Position numbers and translations under genes: made by a program. Below, piece by piece: positions 10,907 to 20,488 of a stretch of DNA of 64,000 nt. A model generated the notes under the pieces. The model was not told the origin of the DNA and did no database searches. It saw only the letters and a program-made list of their open reading frames with translations. How positions within the stretch are numbered: the first letter of the stretch is position 1; each line of letters opens with the position of its first letter. The DNA is taken from contig JADJHP010000003.1 of assembly GCA_016707525.1 (NCBI GenBank), positions 1 to 64,000 on the forward strand, in the 5' to 3' direction. Source of the DNA: Ignavibacteriota bacterium (lineage in GTDB: Bacteria; Bacteroidota; Ignavibacteria; UBA10030; UBA6906).

Positions 10907-13900
10907 TCACTTCACAACGACCTCATCACAGAACAACCACGCTTTTCCCTTGTACTCGTGTCCGACGTGCCAGGGCGGGCACATACCCACGTTCTTCGCA
11001 TGGACCCGGACGAAAGCGGCCATCCGCTTCGGAAACGAGGCCGTGTACTCCACGGAGAAGACGCCGTCCTTTCGATCATGCTCATTCACGACCCGCACCT
11101 CACCCACCGGATCGAACCGTGCCCCGTCAACGGAAACGGAGATCGCAACATATTCCGGCAGAAGGATCCAGGAGCGGATATCCTGCAACATGGATGCCGT
11201 AACGGAACCTATCTCCCGGGCACCGCCGAGGTTCAGTATCACGTCCATGTCGTGGAACTCAAACCCCTGGAAGGATCCATCCGCGTACGAACTCCCACGC
11301 TTGCCATCGACAAGGTTCAGGGCACCTTGTCCGGGCCACTTCTCGCTGAAGGGCTGGAGGTACTGCGGAGGCGGAAAGAGCGCCCGGCGGTAGGTCGCCT
11401 CTCCTGTTACGAACGGCGTCGATGTTCCGGGAAGGAACAGCGCAGCGCGAACCTGCAACGGCTCCCGCAGCACGAACGGCCCGGTGTAAGGCGTCGACCC
11501 CGCGGTAGGAACCGTGCCATCCAGCGTGTAGGTGATCCTGCTGCCATCATCCAGCACCGGACGAATATCCACCAGGGCACTATCAAAGAAGAACGTGCTT
11601 CCCGCAAAGGTGATCCGGTCGGTACTCGCCTGCGCACCCACCTCATCCGAGGGTTCTCCCTCCTGCCCGGCTTCGTCCACGGCACAGACCCTATAATAGT
11701 AACGGCGGTTCGGTCGGGCAGACTCGTCGGGAGAGACGATCATCGAATAATCCCGCAGGGCACGGGTGACCTTTGCGAACCCATGCGGGATCACGTGCTC
11801 GTACGTCCTCGTTGCATCGAGCTCGGTTAAGAGCGCAGCCGGCACCGCCTTCACGCCCGGGGTCTCCGAACGGTAGACCCGGTAGCGCGTCACATCGGAT
11901 TCCGGATTCGTGTAGAAGATGAGGCAGGTGTATGTGAACGGCGTCACCGGGCTGACGGCCGTGGCAGACAGGCCCAGCACTTTCTGAGGCGGAGTATTGC
12001 GTTCCGCGCTTGCCATGGTCTTCACGTGCAACGGCACCGACGCCGGCCCCTCAACATTGTCGCGCCCCACCGCGGCAACCCGGTAATAGTAGTCTGTGGA
12101 AGGTTCGACCCGGCCATCCAACCATCCGCCATGGCTGAGCACAGGGCGATCGGCGAAGGACGCAGCCACGGATGTCCCGATGCAATTGATCGGTCCAGGA
12201 GTGAACCCGCGTGCCGACCCACGATAGACCCTGTAGAACGCAGGTGACGGTCCCGTGGGAGCTGACCAGGATACGCGTACTTCTCGATCCGAGACAGAAG
12301 CCCCGCGAGATCCGGCGACCGCCAGAGGGGCCGGTCCCGCAGCCGGAATGACCCTGATGGTCTTCACGCCGAAGGGGTTGATGGTGAACCGCAGGCCGTT
12401 CTTCCCCTCGATCGTGACAGGAACACCCCTGTCCACCTCCACAAGGTTGGTCTCCACGGCCCGGTCGATACGGTCGAAAAGCCCGGCATGCACATGCACC
12501 CCGGTGGTGGCCCCTTCGATCTCAGCAAAGCGGAGAATGAAGCCGGCGCCGTTCGCCTCTGACGGCTTCAGCGCGGTGCACACCACATTCGGTGGATCGA
12601 CAGTAAGGAATGCATGGCGTGTCCCGGGCAGGGGCCCGCGTTGGGGACGATCAATGATGAACGACGTGAACGGATGCGCGCGTTCCCATCCGAACCGCGG
12701 TGCACCACCCGCACGCCAGTCGCGGTCATGCACACGGATACTCCAATGGAATGAGACGGGACCGGGCTGCGAGAGAGGGATGTTCGTGAAGAACATGTTG
12801 TTCATCAGATAGAGGGCAACATGGCTCTTCTCCGGCTTTCTGAGGATCGACTCCATGTCATTGGGGAAGTTCCAGAGCGCCGGCCTGGGGCGGCCATATT
12901 GTACGAGTGGTGCATCCGTTGATGACACCGTCACGCCGAATCGATCGTTGGAGAGATCGGTGAAATGCTGTACGGCATAGAAGTTCGTGGTCGAGCCGGA
13001 GGATTGCTCCACGGCAGGCTCCACCACCCCGCCGGCGAGTTCATGGTGCACACTGAAACCGGGGACCTGGGGGATGCGTGACGATGCATCTTCGAGCCGC
13101 TGGTAGACGTATTCGTTCATGCGAAAGGGTGCCGTGCGGTCAACAACATCCATTCCACGCTTCTTGTCAACGATGCCAGCGATCGCGCCTGTGGTGGTAT
13201 CGAACACGATCCGATAGAACTCATTCTCCAGGACGTGGCCGTCAGCCCGTGGCGACGCCGGTTCCCTCGCGGACGCGGTGCCGCGGACGAGGCGGAAGGT
13301 GCGATACCCGATACCCGGCACATCGCTCGCGCGAAACAGCAGCGTGCCATCCGGCATACGCTGGGAAGGCACCGCGGATCCGGTGATATTGTCCACCACG
13401 CTCCACTGCGCCCCGGCGGGCATATCCAGTTTCACCATATCGGTCCGGGTCCAACTCAGGGGGTTGAAGACCACGATCGTACGGTCGTATGGTGCGGCAA
13501 TGAGTGACCGCAGAGAAGTGATGCCGTGATCGCGGGCCCGATCCGCGAACTCCCGCCCCTCTCCCACCAGGCGCTTGTGCATCACCTGCTCGGCTTCATA
13601 GTAGTTCGCATTGGCGGCCTTCCGGTCCTTCAGGAGCGGGATCGGGAGAACATCTTCCTCGCTGAACGCCCCATTGGTGTGCTCATGGTACGAGAGGAGC
13701 TTGTGATACCCCTCCCAGAGCTCCTGCCACGGATACCCTTTGCCTCCGGAAGCGAAGGCCACGGTGGCAAGCTTCTCGGCCGTCGGGAGGTCGAAATTCA
13801 GCCGGCGCGCATCACCCAGGAGCCGCGCATCGGCCCCGTCCTGATCGGCCCATGCATTCGGTGCATCCTTGTCGAACACCGGGATCCTCGCCGTATCTGC

Positions 13901-15115
13901 CTGGGCGCGGATATCGTCAAAGAACATCGTGAAGGTGCCGGACACCAACACCGGATTGGCATACTGCCGGTTCCACGCCCTGATACCTTCCACATTCTCA
14001 AAATGCGGTACACTGAAGTCGTAGCTGTCCTCTGCCGCAAGGCAGCGATAGGTCCATGAGCTGTCGGCATCATACTTCATGGTCAGTTTGGCCAACTCCG
14101 CAACATCGTACTTCGTCAGGCGGTCGGGCGAGTAGTACGGAAAACTTCTGAAGAGCGGCATCGCCTGATCCCCATCGGCGGCTTTCCAGTAGAACACGGG
14201 GTTGGCGGAGGCCGGAAACAACCCGTTCACCGTTTCATTGTAGCCATGATAAAAATACGGGATGTCCGCTTCTTTCAGGAACAGCGGCAGTCCACGGGAA
14301 AGTCCGACAACATCCGTGATGAGTGCGGTCCGGGATGGTGGCACATGCAGAAGGTCGACGATGTGGCGATTCGGTGTATAGAATAACCGCGCCATGAGTT
14401 CGTGGCCCATCATCTCGGTGGAGACCGAGTTGTGGAGTCCACCGAGTTCGATGCGGCCTTCCTTCACCCGTCGCGTCAGATCGGCGATCACGCTCTCCGG
14501 CTGTGCGCTGATGAACCGGGTCATCGGCTCACTGGTCTCAACGGTCCATCGGAACCTCGCCTCGGGCTCCCAGTCATCGGTACGGCGACAGTACTCCAGT
14601 GCCATCTCGATCCCCATTTCGCGCACATCCCGGCGCATGAAATGGTAGTAGTCTGCATAGCCGAGATCGTGATGGGAAACCTGCACGTCGTACACGCGCC
14701 ATTGTTTGGGAGGTGTGATGTACACGCGTGCGTTCGCGGTGACGGCATCCCCCGACAGCAGCTCGATGCTGATGCTGTCTCCACGGGCTGCAACCGGGAT
14801 CTCGAGAAAGCGGCGCTCCGTACCAGCGGGCAGATCGCCGAGAGGGAGTGACCGCCGGATCGATGAACCGGGGAGCGCGATGCGGGCGGAAGCGGCTGGC
14901 AGAGGGACATCGGAGACCACGTCGAGGGCGAGGATCTGCCGGTGCCCGTCAGCGGTCTTACGGACGACGGATGTGCTGGCGGCCGAGATACGGACCCGCG
15001 GGGCCGGATCTCCGGCTTCCGCGGATGGCAGGACAGGCAAAGCCGCTGCGGTCCGAGGATCGGCCCAGAGGCACATCAACACAACTATGGCGGTGGAATT
15101 CCTGATACGGAGCAT
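10907..15115 (-). CDS. Multidomain secreted GH38-like mannosidase with Fn3, CHB_HEX_C and F5/8C modules
   Basis: One uninterrupted frame of 1402 residues from ATG 15115 (AGGAA upstream); an ATG at 15178 would add 21 residues before the signal peptide. The signal sequence IVVLMCLWADPRTAAA is followed by a beta domain. The GH38 catalytic part starts at residue about 145 with VSHHDLGYADYYHF (His-Asp zinc site) and FRWTVETSEPMTRF. GH38 beta domains follow to about 860. Two Fn3-like repeats come next (APTGPSPAFYRVYRGS; YTCLIFYTNPESDVTRYRVY), then a chitobiase C-terminal-like module (ITYTLDGTVPTAGSTPYTG) and a discoidin domain ending KAWLFCDEVVVK. The ending closely resembles that of the DUF4838 protein. 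It is about 400 residues longer than an average bacterial GH38, because of binding modules. Likely a surface or periplasmic mannosidase. Confidence 0.85.
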   Translation of the reverse strand: MLRIRNSTAIVVLMCLWADPRTAAALPVLPSAEAGDPAPRVRISAASTSVVRKTADGHRQILALDVVSDVPLPAASARIALPGSSIRRSLPLGDLPAGTERRFLEIPVAARGDSISIELLSGDAVTANARVYITPPKQWRVYDVQVSHHDLGYADYYHFMRRDVREMGIEMALEYCRRTDDWEPEARFRWTVETSEPMTRFISAQPESVIADLTRRVKEGRIELGGLHNSVSTEMMGHELMARLFYTPNRHIVDLLHVPPSRTALITDVVGLSRGLPLFLKEADIPYFYHGYNETVNGLFPASANPVFYWKAADGDQAMPLFRSFPYYSPDRLTKYDVAELAKLTMKYDADSSWTYRCLAAEDSYDFSVPHFENVEGIRAWNRQYANPVLVSGTFTMFFDDIRAQADTARIPVFDKDAPNAWADQDGADARLLGDARRLNFDLPTAEKLATVAFASGGKGYPWQELWEGYHKLLSYHEHTNGAFSEEDVLPIPLLKDRKAANANYYEAEQVMHKRLVGEGREFADRARDHGITSLRSLIAAPYDRTIVVFNPLSWTRTDMVKLDMPAGAQWSVVDNITGSAVPSQRMPDGTLLFRASDVPGIGYRTFRLVRGTASAREPASPRADGHVLENEFYRIVFDTTTGAIAGIVDKKRGMDVVDRTAPFRMNEYVYQRLEDASSRIPQVPGFSVHHELAGGVVEPAVEQSSGSTTNFYAVQHFTDLSNDRFGVTVSSTDAPLVQYGRPRPALWNFPNDMESILRKPEKSHVALYLMNNMFFTNIPLSQPGPVSFHWSIRVHDRDWRAGGAPRFGWERAHPFTSFIIDRPQRGPLPGTRHAFLTVDPPNVVCTALKPSEANGAGFILRFAEIEGATTGVHVHAGLFDRIDRAVETNLVEVDRGVPVTIEGKNGLRFTINPFGVKTIRVIPAAGPAPLAVAGSRGASVSDREVRVSWSAPTGPSPAFYRVYRGSARGFTPGPINCIGTSVAASFADRPVLSHGGWLDGRVEPSTDYYYRVAAVGRDNVEGPASVPLHVKTMASAERNTPPQKVLGLSATAVSPVTPFTYTCLIFYTNPESDVTRYRVYRSETPGVKAVPAALLTELDATRTYEHVIPHGFAKVTRALRDYSMIVSPDESARPNRRYYYRVCAVDEAGQEGEPSDEVGAQASTDRITFAGSTFFFDSALVDIRPVLDDGSRITYTLDGTVPTAGSTPYTGPFVLREPLQVRAALFLPGTSTPFVTGEATYRRALFPPPQYLQPFSEKWPGQGALNLVDGKRGSSYADGSFQGFEFHDMDVILNLGGAREIGSVTASMLQDIRSWILLPEYVAISVSVDGARFDPVGEVRVVNEHDRKDGVFSVEYTASFPKRMAAFVRVHAKNVGMCPPWHVGHEYKGKAWLFCDEVVVK

Positions 15116-15239
15116 GGCAGCGGTTCCTGGAAGATGGCAGGGTACAGGCGTGTGCAGAGGTAGGATAGCGCATTGCATCTAGAAATTCAAGATTGCAGGT
15201 GACTCATAGCAGAAGCAGGCACCCTCCGGAAAACGCATC

Positions 15240-15265
15240 GGGCCCGGCGAAGGAACTCCGGGCCC
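15240..15265 (-). terminator. Hairpin after gene B'
   Basis: GGGCCCGG (15240-15247) pairs perfectly with CCGGGCCC (15258-15265). It sits 25 nt beyond the stop at 15290. A short GTTTT run lies about 6 nt past the stem on the minus strand, so termination is plausible but not textbook. Confidence 0.45.
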
Positions 15266-15289
15266 TGGAGGATGGGGCACACCACGCGA

Positions 15290-16168
15290 TCACTGATCGT
15301 ACGCCAGTGACACGGAGGCCGGCGTGATGCCCATGGCGATGCTTCTTTCCCCGCCGGTCTCGAAGACCGGTCCCCCATTCTCCCGCATGAGGACAGGCGG
15401 ACATGTGCCCCGGAGGGTCAGAGAGTCCGCACGCTCGACGACCAGTTCATAGCATCGCCCGCCGATGACCGCATGTCTGCTGTCGGTGATCTCGGCATCA
15501 ACGCCGGGTTCGATCAGCTGAACGATGGAAAGCGCCGGTTGCCTGGAGCCATCCGACAACTGCCATGAACCCGCCAGTTGCCAGGGTTCACCCGCGACGA
15601 AATAGGCCACCTGCGCTTTGCGCGCCATCAGTGTCAACTCGGTGAGGAGCGTGCACTCTTCCGCGCCAACGGCCTGTTGCACAAGATCCTCCTCATGACC
15701 TTCGATGGCTGCATACGCCGAGAAGAAGCCGGGGAGGAGCATCGTCACCGAGCAGATGCCGAAGACAAGGGCAGCCGCGATCACTCCTGCATGAGGAGTG
15801 CCGGGTTCACCCGGCCGCCACCGCGCCCGTGCACGGATCCCCCAGACCAGAAGCGTGGGCCCAACAAGGTACAGGACCACCATGGATGTCATCACACCCG
15901 TAATGGTCCCCCTCCATACACCGCGGGAGCCGTAGCCGGCGAACGCATGGACCGCTTCTTCCACTTCGATCCATCCGGCCATCACAACGGGATCGGCGAT
16001 CGGCACGACATCATTCAGCACGGCGCACCATCCGCCCTGGCTCGAATGCCTGTTGATGTACAGCCGCACGGACGCGAATGCGACCATGGCGACGAGCACG
16101 TACAGGACGATGCGCACCCAGTGGAGCGGGTCCGCGATCAACGTGCGCAGATCAATTCTCAATTTCAT
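15290..16168 (-). CDS. Membrane protein B' of duplicated A-B cassette
   Basis: A 292-residue protein of unknown function starting MKLRIDLRTLIADPLHWVR. Predicted membrane segments are at about 18-36 (VLYVLVAMVAFASVRLY), 95-115 (MVVLYLVGPTLLVWGI) and 135-155 (AALVFGICSVTMLLPG). A soluble C-terminal half contains ELTLMARKAQVAYFV and ELVVERADSLTLRGT. The paralogue at 16852-17730 shares MK(I/L)(K/R)ID, the DPLH element, the VGP...LVW/AW segment and VERADSLT(I/L)RGT. The first 17 nt overlap the end of gene A', so translation is probably coupled. No known domain recognised. Confidence 0.7.
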   Translation of the reverse strand: MKLRIDLRTLIADPLHWVRIVLYVLVAMVAFASVRLYINRHSSQGGWCAVLNDVVPIADPVVMAGWIEVEEAVHAFAGYGSRGVWRGTITGVMTSMVVLYLVGPTLLVWGIRARARWRPGEPGTPHAGVIAAALVFGICSVTMLLPGFFSAYAAIEGHEEDLVQQAVGAEECTLLTELTLMARKAQVAYFVAGEPWQLAGSWQLSDGSRQPALSIVQLIEPGVDAEITDSRHAVIGGRCYELVVERADSLTLRGTCPPVLMRENGGPVFETGGERSIAMGITPASVSLAYDQ

Positions 16169-16781
16169 AGTTCATCCCCCTGGAAGAGAGACACAGGCGC
16201 GACTGAAGAAATCCCGAGGTCCCGTTCACATTTGCGAAGTTGGGGTCTCCCCCTTTCGTCACGAGCGCCACCCCCGTCAGCCACACCGAGCCGTCGGGAT
16301 TTGGCGAGGCGAAGATCGTGATCCGTTCTGACGGGCTCTCCAACCGGACCACCTCCGCCGTCCAATCACGGTTGTCCCATGCGGCCTTGAAGACCTCGCC
16401 CACCGGGCGTTTATGGCGCTGGCTCTGCTGCTGGAACGAAACGAAGGCGGGCGAGGCAGCATCGAACAGGCTGGTCATGAGGATGCCGCGGTCGATCACT
16501 TCGCCCGAGATGACCATCTGGTCGGCTTGCCAGCGTGTGCGGGAGCTCAGGACCATGAACTCTGCGGAGATGCCGCTCAGGAAGACCACGGCCACCAGGA
16601 TCACCGCCGCGCGGCAGCGAAGGCTGGCCGTTGTGCACGTGGCGTGAACCGCCAACCCTGTCATGTAGAGCAGCGCGGGAATGCCTCCGGCGAACGCGGC
16701 AGTCCAGATATCGCCGGTGGAGATGTACGTCCCGCTGAACGTCGCGCAGACTGTTACCACGGCAGCGACAAGCCAGATCAT
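16152..16781 (-). CDS. Membrane protein A' of duplicated A-B cassette
   Basis: A 209-residue protein from ATG 16781 after GGGAGGTG. Three N-terminal hydrophobic segments (MIWLVAAVVTVCATFSGTYI; AGGIPALLYMTGLAVHA; AAVILVAVVFLSGISAEF) are followed by a soluble domain of about 120 residues. That domain has PAFVSFQQQSQRHKRPVGEV and ends GFLQSRLCLSSRGMNYEIEN. It is the paralogue of gene A at 17714-18343: TYISTGDIW versus TYLSSGNIW, and the same ending pattern. It overlaps B' by 17 nt. Function unknown. Confidence 0.7.
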   Translation of the reverse strand: MIWLVAAVVTVCATFSGTYISTGDIWTAAFAGGIPALLYMTGLAVHATCTTASLRCRAAVILVAVVFLSGISAEFMVLSSRTRWQADQMVISGEVIDRGILMTSLFDAASPAFVSFQQQSQRHKRPVGEVFKAAWDNRDWTAEVVRLESPSERITIFASPNPDGSVWLTGVALVTKGGDPNFANVNGTSGFLQSRLCLSSRGMNYEIEN

Positions 16782-16851
16782 TGTGCACCTCCCATGAGGG
16801 TCATGATGCGACAGCGCGACAGCCATTTCAGTCTGTTCCCCGGGGACGTTG

Positions 16852-17730
16852 TCATGGTTCCTCGACCATATGCACAACCAGCGGCGTCACTCCCGCCACC
16901 ATCGCGATCGTATGGGGCAACCATTCGGGAGGGTCGGGAAGCCGGTCGTTTCCTTCGAACGGAACAGTACCACGTATCGTCAGCGAATCGGCGCGTTCAA
17001 CGCACAGAGAGAACGTTCTGTTGCCAAGGCATATCGTCATCGTGTCCGCCGGGACCTGCCCCGCCGTGGTATCGAGGAGGTCGCCGATGTGGATCGCGGG
17101 AGTTCCGGAACGGTCTCCGGTCAGCCACGAATGCCCTTGACCCCGCTTCGTTCCGGATCGGAAATATCGGATCTGGGCTCTCCTGGCCATGGCATAGAGC
17201 TCCGTCTCGAGGCCCTCACACCTCTCCGTGAAGCGGTCATCACGGGAGAGCATGGCAAGTTGCCGGGTGCCGGCGATCGCATACACCGGTTCCGGGAGGA
17301 CGGCGGCCGCGAGAGCGCCGCCGAATGCCATAGCGAGCGCGATCGACGTTGCACCACCCCTGACCGGAATGCGTTGCCGGTACCGCGAGCGGGCCCGGAG
17401 ACTCCAGGCCAGCACGGCGGGACCGACGACGTAGGCGAGCAGAAGTGTGACGAGGGCCGTACTCACCTGACCGGACCACATGCCGCGCGTGGAGGTACCC
17501 AAGGAGTGCAGCCTTCCCTCCGCCATCTCGATCCCACCGGCGAGCACTGCCGGATATGCCGGAGGCAGTTCATAGTACACGGGGGCGGCAATGTTCCCCC
17601 ATCCCGCGAGGCGGAGGAGTTTTTCCTGCAGGGGCACCATGATGGCGATGGCGAGCATGATGTACAGCCCGAGGCGGATCGGATGCAAGGGATCCTTCAG
17701 GGCAGCGCGAAGATCAATTTTGATTTTCAT
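16852..17730 (-). CDS. Membrane protein B of duplicated A-B cassette
   Basis: A 292-residue protein, the same length as B'. It starts MKIKIDLRAALKDPLHPIR and has hydrophobic segments at about 20-35 (LGLYIMLAIAIMVPL), 92-112 (ALVTLLLAYVVGPAVLAW) and 130-150. The soluble tail contains ELYAMARRAQIRYF and CVERADSLTIRGTVPF and ends ITPLVVHMVEEP-like. ATG 17730 lies inside the last codons of gene A with a 17-nt overlap, the same length as in the A'/B' pair. Unrecognised family; probably inner membrane. Confidence 0.7.
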   Translation of the reverse strand: MKIKIDLRAALKDPLHPIRLGLYIMLAIAIMVPLQEKLLRLAGWGNIAAPVYYELPPAYPAVLAGGIEMAEGRLHSLGTSTRGMWSGQVSTALVTLLLAYVVGPAVLAWSLRARSRYRQRIPVRGGATSIALAMAFGGALAAAVLPEPVYAIAGTRQLAMLSRDDRFTERCEGLETELYAMARRAQIRYFRSGTKRGQGHSWLTGDRSGTPAIHIGDLLDTTAGQVPADTMTICLGNRTFSLCVERADSLTIRGTVPFEGNDRLPDPPEWLPHTIAMVAGVTPLVVHMVEEP

Positions 17731-18343
17731 AGACCATCCCCTCGGGCGTCAGGCGCAGAGTTGCCTGGAGAATGCCCTGGCGTCCGTCTGCATTCCTGTA
17801 TTCGGGATCGATCCCGCGGCTGAGCCCCCCGACGGCGGTCAGGACTATCGTGGTGTTCCATGCGCTCTTTGCATAGACCTTCACGCCACAGTCAAGACTG
17901 TCGAGAAGCACTGCGGGCCCCCGATCGGTGAGCAAGGGATAGTACTCCCCGAACACCTCGGTCATGCTTCTGTTCTCTGGAAATCGCTGGCTGTGGAAGG
18001 ACGCGAACACGGGTGTCGCGCGATCATACATCGTGGACATCATCGTATGCCGCTCGAACCGATCCCGGTGCTCCATGACCATCTCGTAGTAGTGCCGGGC
18101 CACGGAGTGCATCACTCCCCAGTGTCCGGCCACACCGAGGGAGACCACGATAACGGAGAGAAGGATGAGCACGCGCTGACGGCGCGTTCCGGTGTTCCGG
18201 GTAGCCCACGCAAGGAGCCCGACAAGGAAGAGGCCGACCGGGACGGCGGCGGCAAACATCGCGTCCCAGATGTTCCCGGAACTCAGATAGGTCGCGACGA
18301 ACGTTGCCGCGACCGCAAAGACCGAGACTATGAGCCAACCCAT
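17714..18343 (-). CDS. Membrane protein A of duplicated A-B cassette
   Basis: A 209-residue protein from ATG 18343 preceded by AGAGGGGA. N-terminal segments MGWLIVSVFAVAATFVATYL, AVPVGLFLVGLLAWA and VLILLSVIVVSLGVAG are followed by a soluble region with TPVFASFHSQRFPENRSMTE and the ending GILQATLRLTPEGMVYENQN. It is exactly the same length as A'. It is the first gene of the four-gene run A-B-A'-B', with the palindrome at 18533-18564 upstream. No function can be assigned. Confidence 0.7.
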   Translation of the reverse strand: MGWLIVSVFAVAATFVATYLSSGNIWDAMFAAAVPVGLFLVGLLAWATRNTGTRRQRVLILLSVIVVSLGVAGHWGVMHSVARHYYEMVMEHRDRFERHTMMSTMYDRATPVFASFHSQRFPENRSMTEVFGEYYPLLTDRGPAVLLDSLDCGVKVYAKSAWNTTIVLTAVGGLSRGIDPEYRNADGRQGILQATLRLTPEGMVYENQN

Positions 18344-18532
18344 CGCATCCCCTCTATGATCTGCAGTGCGAAATATCGCAATCAGCATGCCACGGAAATC
18401 TGGCCCGCGCGTGTGTCGGGGGTCACTTTTCCGGATAGAGAGATGGGTATCAGGGGGAGGAATCTACAAACTGCCGGGTGGTGGTGTGAAACGGCACAGG
18501 GGCGTCAGGAGATACCAGCATCGCGGTATTGT

Positions 18533-18564
18533 CTGCAGGGGCGGTGCATGCACCGCCCCTGCAG
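18533..18564. repeat. Perfect 32-bp palindrome, REP-like
   Basis: CTGCAGGGGCGGTGCA is followed directly by its exact reverse complement. The same GGGGCGGTGCATGCACCG core recurs at 31036-31053. It lies 54 nt beyond the araA stop and upstream of gene A, where it could also terminate or stabilise the araA transcript. Confidence 0.65.
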
Positions 18565-18617
18565 TCTTCATCCCCCTGGTGTCCGTGATTCGACGCGATC
18601 TCTGCGTCGGGATCATC

Positions 18618-20099
18618 TCACCGCAGACTCTGTTTGAACGTACGCAACGTTGTCGATTCATCGATCACGAGATGTTCGATGCCTGCCATCTCCGCGAAGT
18701 CGTCCATATACTCCGTGCCGATCGCCTGACTGAACACCGTATGATGCGCGCCGCCGGCATAGATCCATGCGGCCGCAGCGGTCTTGAGATCCGGCTGCGG
18801 GATCCAGAGCGCACGAGCGACAGGCAACTTCGGGAGGGGCTTCACCGGGCGGACGACCTTCACCGTATTCGTGATCAGGCGGAAGCGGTCACCCATGTCG
18901 ATCATCGACACATTCATCGCGGGGCCCTCGGGGACATCGAAGACAAGCCGGGGCGGATCCTCTTTGCCGCCGATCCCGAGATGATGCACTTCCAGCGTGG
19001 GTTTCCCCGCCGCGATGGAGCAGCACACTTCAAGCATGTGCGCACCGAGGACCTTCTCCCCGCCCGGTTCAAGATGATAGGTATAGTCCTCCATGAACGA
19101 CGAGCCACCGGTCAATCCTGCGGACATCACCTTCACGGCACGGACCATCGCCGCCGTCTTCCAATCTCCTTCGGCGCCGAATCCGTAGCCGTCCGCCATC
19201 AACCGCTGTACGGCGAGGCCGGGGAGCTGGACGAGGCCGCTCAGGTCCTCGAAGGTGGTCGTGAACGCGCTGAACTTCCCTTCCTCCAGGAATGCCCGCA
19301 TGCCCAATTCGATCCGTGCCGCTTCGATCAGGTTCTGCCGCTTCGCGCCGCCATCCTTCGCTGCCGCAGCGAGCGTATACAGCGACTCATACTCTTTCAG
19401 GAGTGCCGTGACCTTCGCATCGGGGACCGCCTTGATGCGTGCCACAAGTTCGCCGATGCCATACCCGTTCACCGAATAGCCGAACTTCGCTTGGGCCTCA
19501 ACCTTGTCCCCTTCCGTCACCGCCACCTCGCGCATATTGTCACCCCAGCGCGCGATCTTCATCTCGCGCATGTCCGCGTACGCGGCCGCGACACGCATCC
19601 AGACGCCGACCTGTGCATGGACCCCGGTATCCAGCCAGTGCCCCACGACGACCTTACGGTTCTTGCGCAGGCGCGTGCAGATGAACCCGAACTCGCGGTC
19701 GCCATGCGCCGCCTGATTCAGGTTCATGAAGTCCATGTCGATCGTGTCCCAGGGGATGTCCTGGTTGAACTGCGTGTGAAGATGCAGGAACGGTTTTGCA
19801 AGCACGTTCAACCCGGCGATCCACATCTTTGCCGGGGAGAACGTATGCATCCAGAGGATCAGACCGGCGCACGCCGGATCGTTGTTCGCCTCGCGCACCA
19901 CGTTCAGGATCATGTCGGGCGATGTCACGACCGGTTTGCACTGGATCGTGTACGGGATATCCGTGGACTTGTTCAGTTGATTGACGATGACGCCGGCATT
20001 CTCACCGACCTGCTTCAGGGTTTCAGCACCATAGAGGTGCTGACTGCCGGTGATGAACCACACGTTGTACTTCTTGATATCGATCATGGGGACATTCAT
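18618..20099 (-). CDS. araA: L-arabinose isomerase
   Basis: A 493-residue protein close to the roughly 500 residues of the family. It interconverts L-arabinose and L-ribulose in the cytoplasm using Mn2+. It opens with VWFITGSQHLYGAETL and carries AGLILWMHTFSPAKMWIAGL, HLHTQFNQDIPWDTIDMDFM, YGFGAEGDWKTAAMVRA with an active-site Glu, and GGAHHTVFSQAI near the C-terminus. The metal-binding Glu and His residues sit in these motifs. An alternative start at 20087 (MIDIKKYNVWF) has AGGA 11 nt upstream, while the 20099 ATG directly abuts it, so the start is uncertain. No araB or araD is visible; pentose use here may support degradation of arabinose-bearing glycans. Confidence 0.95.
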   Translation of the reverse strand: MNVPMIDIKKYNVWFITGSQHLYGAETLKQVGENAGVIVNQLNKSTDIPYTIQCKPVVTSPDMILNVVREANNDPACAGLILWMHTFSPAKMWIAGLNVLAKPFLHLHTQFNQDIPWDTIDMDFMNLNQAAHGDREFGFICTRLRKNRKVVVGHWLDTGVHAQVGVWMRVAAAYADMREMKIARWGDNMREVAVTEGDKVEAQAKFGYSVNGYGIGELVARIKAVPDAKVTALLKEYESLYTLAAAAKDGGAKRQNLIEAARIELGMRAFLEEGKFSAFTTTFEDLSGLVQLPGLAVQRLMADGYGFGAEGDWKTAAMVRAVKVMSAGLTGGSSFMEDYTYHLEPGGEKVLGAHMLEVCCSIAAGKPTLEVHHLGIGGKEDPPRLVFDVPEGPAMNVSMIDMGDRFRLITNTVKVVRPVKPLPKLPVARALWIPQPDLKTAAAAWIYAGGAHHTVFSQAIGTEYMDDFAEMAGIEHLVIDESTTLRTFKQSLR

Positions 20100-20488
20100 C
20101 CTGGATCATGGCGGAGGACTACTCGGTGGATCCCGACGACAACCGGGATGGTAGGAAATATAGCGTTTTCTTACGGGAATGCAATCGTCGCAGACGCGGG
20201 CGCAGGCTTCAAGCCACCGATACTCCTTCGATCCAGGGCGGAGTGATGATTGCATCCAGGTGGCCAGAAGTGGGCACGATCAGGTGCCGGGCAAAGCACG
20301 GGGAGTGAATGCACACGATCAGGCCCACGACTCTTGCCGATTCTGAAAGAATTCAGCGGATTATGCCGGGCCGGCTGAAGGATCGGAACCTCTCCGTGGC
20401 ACAGCATTTGACCGACTATAAATGAGGAGCGCGATGGACGAGGGCCGGGGAATTCTCTAAAGTCAGGCACATTGGAGTGGCACCGGGG

